A DNA stretch of 64,000 nt from Micromussa lordhowensis (Eukaryota > Cnidaria > Anthozoa > Scleractinia > Lobophylliidae): NCBI GenBank assembly GCA_964020085.1, contig OZ026597.1, positions 26,021,774 to 26,085,773 on the forward strand, in the 5' to 3' direction. Position numbers and translations under genes: made by a program. The notes beneath the pieces are model-generated. The model saw only the letters and a list, made by a program, of their open reading frames with translations. It was not told where the DNA came from and ran no database searches. How positions within the stretch are numbered: the stretch's first letter is position 1; the number at the start of each line of letters is the position of its first letter. Shown one piece after another: positions 58,865-64,000 of this stretch.

Positions 58865-59309
58865 GGGAGGTATGGATATTTTCTGTAAGATTTCACACAA
58901 TCAATTATTATGCAAAAATTCTCCAATGAAATTGGGGAAGTAGGTATAAACAGGAAAATTTATCCATATCAGACAAAACTAAAGAACACAAAGAGCCCTG
59001 TTTGGCACATACCGAGAAAGGTTTATTTGAAGGAATAAGTACAAGTCAAAAAATATATCTGACAAGTGAAAACAATCCTGTGCTACTTCAAAATAAACCT
59101 CTCCGCCCACAAAGGATGGTAGGGAGCAGAAAAAACTAGACCAACAAACAGTACAGTACACATCGTACGAAAATCAAGACTGAATGGACTGAAAACGCGA
59201 CACATGCTTATCACGAGTTATAACAATTAAATAACCGCATGCGCAATATTAACTATAAATCGGCATTTTGTGGACCAGATTTCAAAACATTTTAATTTAC
59301 AGTCAATAA

Positions 59310-60523
59310 TACGGAGCCCTCTAGGGGCCATCCTGAGTTCCTGAGTTCCTAAAGTTCCTGAGTTTCCGAGTTTCCAAGTTTCCGAGTTTCTGAGTTTCCG
59401 AGTTCCCGAGTTCTCGAGTTCTCGAGTTCCCCAGTTCCCGAGTTCCCGAGTTCCCGAGTTCCTGAGTTCCTGAGTTCCTGAGTTCCTGAGTTCCTGAGTT
59501 CCTGAGTTCCTGAGTTCCTGAGTTCCTGAGTTCCTGAGTTCCTGAGTTCCTGAGTTCCTGAGTTCCTGAGTTCCTGAGTTCCTGACTTCCTGAGTTCCTG
59601 ACTTCCTGACTTCCTGAGTTCTATAGTTCTTGTGTTCTTGTGTTCTTGAGTTCCTGAGTTCTTTCCCGAGCTGAGTTCGCTGGTCAATAAGATCGCGGTG
59701 TGAATTTCTCATGCAGCAAAATGGCGGACTCAATGAGCATCACTCGCATGCGGACTCAATGAGCATCACTCGCATCCTATTCATTTTGTTTCTATCATGT
59801 TGTGTCATCGACACAACATGATAGAAACAAAATGAATAGCATGCGAGTGATGCTCATTGAGTCCGCCATTTTGCTGCATGAGAAATTCACACCGCGATCT
59901 TATTGACCAGCGAACTCAGCTCGGGAAAGAACTCAGGAACTCAAGAACACAAGAACACACACAAGAACACAAGAACTATAGAACGCAAGAACTCAGGAAG
60001 TCAGGAACTCAGGAAGTCAGGAACTCAGGAAGTCAGGAAGTCAGGAAGTCAGGAAGTCAGGAACTCAGGAACTCAGGAACTCGGGAACTCGGGAACTCGG
60101 GAACTCGGGAACTCGGGAACTCGGGAACTCGGGAACTCGGGAACTCGGGAACTCGGGAACTCGGGAACTCGGGAACTCGGGAACTCGGGAACTCGGGAAC
60201 TCGGGAACTCGGGAACTCGGGAACTCGGGAACTCGGGAACTCGGGAACTCGGGAACTCGGGAACTCGGGAACTCGGGAACTCGGGAACTCGGGAACTCGG
60301 GAACTCGGGAACTCGGGAACTCGGGAACTCGGGAACTCGGGAACTCGGGAACTCGGGAACTCGGGAACTCGGGAACTCGGGAACTCGGGAACTCGGGAAC
60401 TCGGGAACTCGGGAACTCGGGAACTCGAGAACTCGAGAACTCGGGAACTCGGGAACTCGGAAACTCGGAAACTTGGAAACTCAGGAACTCAGGAACTCAG
60501 GATGGCCCCTAGAGGGCTCCGTA
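59310..60523. mobile_element. Giant foldback element made of 8-bp repeats
   Basis: The two arms, 59310 to about 59805 and about 59814 to 60523, are inverse copies centred on GTGTCATCGACAC. Outer ends are TACGGAGCCCTCTAGGGGCC and its complement. The element is flanked by CAATAA on both sides (59304-59309 and 60524-60529), a likely target-site duplication. Each arm consists of an outer conserved end, an array of 8-bp GGAACTCN units, and about 130 bp of unique sequence next to the centre. The left array is mainly GGAACTCA units, the right mainly GGAACTCG. No protein is encoded. Confidence 0.9.
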
Positions 60524-60544
60524 CAATAACCCAATTGTGCCAAG

Positions 60545-60690
60545 TTTCTAATTTTTATGGTAATAAAGTATAAAATAACGTTAATAGCGACGTCGTTTCA
60601 ATCTGTTTTTAAGTTTTATGGTAGTAAAGTACAAAATAAAAACGTTAAATATAGCGACGTCGTTTCAATCTGCTTTTTAAGTTTTATTCT
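60545..60690 (+). repeat. Short direct duplication
   Basis: Strings ATAGCGACGTCGTTTCAATC and TAAGTTTTATGGTA occur twice about 75 bp apart, with a truncated third TAAGTTTTAT. It lies directly beyond the foldback. Confidence 0.6.
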
Positions 60691-60795
60691 TGAAAAGCAT
60701 GAAATCGAAATTGGAGGCCAATTGGGTCATCGCAGATTGCTGCGTTTTATCGCTAAAACAAACTACAGAAAAGAAAAGAAATCTGAGTAAAACAG

Positions 60796-61236
60796 ATGCT
60801 TACGTCCATGGTGGCTTTGCGAGGAAAATTCCTATTGCTCCAGGTATCAAACCATGAGTATCAACTTCCTAGTCCCAGAACACTACGGGTTGTCTGCCTG
60901 CAGGAAGAAGGATTCGACGGATTCTTGCGTAAAGATCCCGAAAAAATATCTGCTTCACTCAGAAAGGCAAACTCCACGGGTTTTTCGCTGATTGTCACAA
61001 GATCCACTATGCAAACATCACCAGGCGTTCAAGCACTCCTCTCCAGTCTTTCCAGAGGGGTGGATTATTTACTTCCTGGTGCTATGAAAGGTTCTTACTA
61101 CACATCTCATCACAGCACGTACGTCTCAATAGAGCGCGTTTCATTTCGTCTCATTACCCGTAGCACTTCTCGTTTCAGTGCTCAAGGACGTACACTGGCT
61201 TCCTGTATATGTACTGTTGGATCACGTAGCTTTTAA
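60796..61236 (+). CDS. Unidentified open frame, 146 codons
   Basis: No domain is recognised. It is Ser/Arg-rich with no membrane segment and no splice or promoter support. It is one of the longer open frames outside repeats, so I list it as possible only; chance is at least as likely. Confidence 0.15.
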   Translation: MLTSMVALRGKFLLLQVSNHEYQLPSPRTLRVVCLQEEGFDGFLRKDPEKISASLRKANSTGFSLIVTRSTMQTSPGVQALLSSLSRGVDYLLPGAMKGSYYTSHHSTYVSIERVSFRLITRSTSRFSAQGRTLASCICTVGSRSF

Positions 61237-61239
61237 TTT

Positions 61240-63264
61240 GACACTAACAGACAATCGTTCTTTCCCTGAGAAGAGCCTGCTCGGCGCAGCCTAATTGTCA
61301 ACCTACTTGCCTTCTCTTTTCAACAGCTATAAACCCGTTTGTTCCTTTTCAGTCCCAACAGGAACTTCGTAGCTGTCTTATAATCTTCTAACATATGTAA
61401 ACAAAGTCCTTCTTATCACGTAAGCTTACATGGCAGGCTCGGTAGAACACGTAGGTCTAAGGGAATTTTTTGTGTCTTATGTAGTACCCAATTTCCATGC
61501 TAAGGCTATAAACGTTCAGTAGAAGGTGTTATTCTGGGCTTAGGGTTAGGGATAGGGAAGCACTTGAAATTACTTCAGTTGACTGACTTCCTTCCGAGGA
61601 GCCGAAAGACGGAAGGGGTACAAGGAAATTTTGCACCAGCAGACTAAAACTAAAAATTATTCCACGAGCGCGCGTTGGATGTGAGATGGAGATGACCAAC
61701 GAGGTGCGTAACACCGAATTGGCTATAATCATCTCATATCCAGAATAAAGATAAAAACGCCCCAAAAAATTACGCATACGCTTACTCATATAATGGCCCT
61801 TATAATCCATCAAATATTTTCGCTCGCGCGCGATTGGTCTAAACGCGTCACGAGATCGAATAACTGGGGAGTATCCGAGAGATATTGCCCAATTTCCAAA
61901 ACTGCGCATGTTGCTCTCGGAAAACTGTTCGCTTCTCGGAACAGATAACACCCGCGGACAAATATCCAAGCATATTTTCGAACCGAGGCTATTGTTTATA
62001 TATTTTCGCGCCAAATGGAAGCTATTGTTTATATTTTCCATGGTGGGGAAACCAATGGAAACTCTCAAACTGCATTATCCAATGATCCATAAGCGACAAT
62101 ATCGTAGGCTCTACAGCCAGGAACTCGGGTGGAAAGGCGGGTCATTTGTTTGGTAAGGGACTAGGGAGGGGGGGGGGGGGGCGGGGGTGGACCTGAATGG
62201 AAGAGGCTAACTTCAACCCAGTGCGCAAGTACGCATGCTATTTTTTAGGTAAGGCGAAAATTGGGTCGTTCCCTTTCAGTTACAGTTCCACTGAGCTAAC
62301 CTGATTGTAGTCTCAATCGCCAGTTATTAGCTTGCTCTCACTCCTTCCTGCCCTCACTTCAAACTAGAGATCCATCACAAGAACCATTCCCCGCTATACA
62401 AGCTGAGAAGAATTCTGCTATGCCCAGGATTTACATACAGTAATAGCAACAATAGCGGACTGGTGGGCAAAAAGAGCTATGGTGATGTTTTTGTGAAGAA
62501 TATAAAAGCAGAAACCGACCCAATGTAGGGTGACTTTTTAAGGTGTACTATATTTCTGCTGGCCAAACCAGCCTCTTCAGGTACAATGAGAATTTTACAT
62601 TGGGAGACGTGTTTATGTATAGTCTTTTTGCGTAATACCGAAAATGTACGTACAACTAATTGACAGAGTAAATTAAAGACAACCATATGGCAAAATAAAG
62701 AAACGTTTTACGTATTTCCGCTAATTTTCATTGCACCTGAAGAAGGCTGATTTGGCATCTTACATTCATACTTGAAATTGTTACTAACATTACAATATGA
62801 TTGACAAAATCACTTCATTGCGATTGGCTGAGAGCAGCCCACTGACTTAGCATTAAATTTTAATTTGGATTGCAGTGCAAAGTGATGCAGGCGCATCCGT
62901 AATTTTCTCAGGCAGATAACATAATGATATTTGAATTTTTTTTTGAATTGCACTCGGCCAAAGGCTTGAGCAATTTTAGGAGAATTTTAAAATATCTCAT
63001 GTAGGCTATTTTATGTAGGTTACATTTAATTATTACTTATTACACATGCATGTAATCAACTCTCTCTATCTATTATGTTGGCATGGCAACACTGAAAAAA
63101 GCAAGCAAGGTATCAGCTCGTGTACCCCATGAAAGACGTAGCGAAAATAAGTGATTCTTTTCATACAATCCAGAGGTTTTCCTATATTAAAACTTGTTAG
63201 GGTCTACTTCATAAAGGTTTGTTCTGTAGTTAACACGAGAAGAAACCTTCGGCCGGACTTACTA
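61240..63264. other. Intergenic region
   Basis: A palindromic or repeat-rich part at 61.5-62.1 kb (GCGCGCGATTGGTC-type strings) generates long open frames that I reject as coding. There is a G-run at about 62167-62185. The rest is unremarkable. Confidence 0.4.
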
Positions 63265-63522
63265 ATACCCCATGCATTCACACCAACTTGTTAAACATGT
63301 TTAAAAGTGGTTTAACTAAACAAGGTTAAAGTTTAGCTGCTCGACCATACACACTCCACAGCTTAACAAGGTAAAAACCTGTTTGAATAAAATATGTAAG
63401 CAACATTGGGTGATTTGAAAATTGTCTTCTCAAAAATTAAATGATTGCAAAGGGTAATCGACGAATTAGAAAAACCTACACTTGATTTCGTTAAACTAGT
63501 TTAGTTGGTGTGAATGAGGTAT
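63265..63522. mobile_element. 258-bp MITE
   Basis: The ends ATACCCCATGCATTCACACC and GGTGTGAATGAGGTAT are inverse (about 20 bp, few mismatches), and inner strings GTTAAAC and GTTTAAC repeat. There is no coding capacity. Confidence 0.7.
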
Positions 63523-63690
63523 AAGACTGGTGTCTGTGAGCTTATTTTGGAATATCTGTTCTCTTTTGTAAAATCGGAGCGTAAAATTAAAAAAATTATC
63601 ATTTTAAATAGCACATGATATCCAAGATCATCTTCATAACTACAGCACGATTCTGATGACGGCTTACTGGATCAATAAATCCATACATTA

Positions 63691-64000
63691 CTAATGTACA
63701 GTAATGCTTCTCGGTCGCCCTCTGTGCCCTGGGGTCTCAAATGTAGGGCGTTTGCTGTATTTCAGAATCTCAAATGTTTCTTGTTCCTCAGCAAACGTTA
63801 CAGCTTTAACCGCATCTTCCGAAGACTCAGAGGTGTTACTTACATCATCCGAAGACTCAGAAGAATTGTCATTTGAGGTCTGCTTTTCCAACGCCAGCGT
63901 TCTCTCAAGCTTGGCTTTCTCCTGTAAACCACTGAACTTAGAGGCTATGATTGGTAGTAAAGGAGCTATAATTATGATTCCAAATACCACACAAAGTGCG
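63691..64000 (-). CDS. Voltage-gated potassium channel (Kv-type), C-terminal exon, partial
   Basis: The frame enters from the right edge and ends at TAG (63691-63693), with about 102 codons visible. It begins in a hydrophobic segment, VVFGIIIIAPLLPIIASKF. That corresponds to the end of S6 in Kv channels, where the usual string is PVP followed by a VSNF-like motif; here it is PLLP and ASKF. After it come a charged helix (KAKLERTLALEK) and an acidic Ser-rich tail (NSSESSDDVSNTSESSED), a likely casein-kinase target. Which Kv subfamily cannot be told from this exon, and other six-TM channels are possible. Confidence 0.6.
   Translation of the reverse strand, partial: ALCVVFGIIIIAPLLPIIASKFSGLQEKAKLERTLALEKQTSNDNSSESSDDVSNTSESSEDAVKAVTFAEEQETFEILKYSKRPTFETPGHRGRPRSITVH

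Larger units (their letters stand above)
56980..58885. mobile_element. 1.9-kb non-autonomous DNA transposon with 21-bp perfect terminal repeats
   Basis: The left end CAGAAAATATCCATACCTCC is exactly inverted at 58885-58866. Subterminal sequences are C-rich on both sides (CCCCACCCCCC left, CCCTCCATGGGGG right). The interior has no transposase and includes a tRNA-like segment (57296-57370). Two separate single-ended elements facing each other is the alternative. No clear target-site duplication was seen. Confidence 0.5.

Noticed and set aside
59857..60573. Long open frames coding GTRELGNS-type repeats in both arms of the 8-bp array
   Set aside because: An 8-bp unit without stops is open in several frames automatically; the unit length is not a multiple of three, and both strands and neighbouring frames are open too.
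61529..62068. 179-codon minus-strand open frame
   Set aside because: It runs through repeat-like sequence and has no domain, and two plus-strand frames overlap part of it.

Overview
The window is eukaryotic DNA from an AT-rich, intron-containing, repeat-dense animal genome. Short exons with GT/AG junctions, tRNA-headed SINEs, many small inverted-repeat elements, an APE-type LINE and a Gypsy-type LTR element all fit a cnidarian, most likely an anthozoan (coral or anemone). The taxon is my inference; no search was run.

Layout from left to right. Positions 1-1640 hold a tandem array of four ~404-bp units, each with exon-like minus-strand sequence. Positions 1.7-9.4 kb are intergenic, with MITE fragments, a tRNA-like SINE head, a full SINE and a dispersed ~650-bp repeat. 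Positions 9491-15819 (+) are a four-exon CTR-type copper transporter (229 aa). Positions 17113-28771 (-) are a seven-exon ALDH9-type aldehyde dehydrogenase (527 aa). It converges on the copper transporter, and one of its introns carries a decayed LINE in the same orientation. Positions 28.8-33.9 kb are intergenic, with large palindromes. Positions 33.9-46.9 kb are a decayed Gypsy-family region whose parts appear in permuted order (RT/RNaseH/integrase, then LTR-like DNA, then gag/protease). Positions 50116-52830 (-) are a single-exon 904-aa protein with ankyrin repeats followed by a Mab-21/cGAS-like nucleotidyltransferase domain that keeps its predicted catalytic residues. Positions 54677-55815 (-) are a second copper transporter, CTR2-like (154 aa). 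Positions 56.2-60.5 kb are repeats, including a 1.2-kb foldback element built of 8-bp repeats. Positions 63691-64000 (-) are the last exon of a probable Kv-type potassium channel, cut by the window edge.

The intact genes are functionally unrelated: copper uptake and storage, betaine or trimethylaminobutyraldehyde oxidation, probable nucleic-acid sensing, and membrane excitability. No operon-like logic is expected in this genome. The most interesting items are the ankyrin/cGAS-like receptor, the foldback element whose two arms have been homogenised to different 8-bp repeat variants, and the LINE that combines a hydrophobic leader, a 2A-like motif and a PHD finger.
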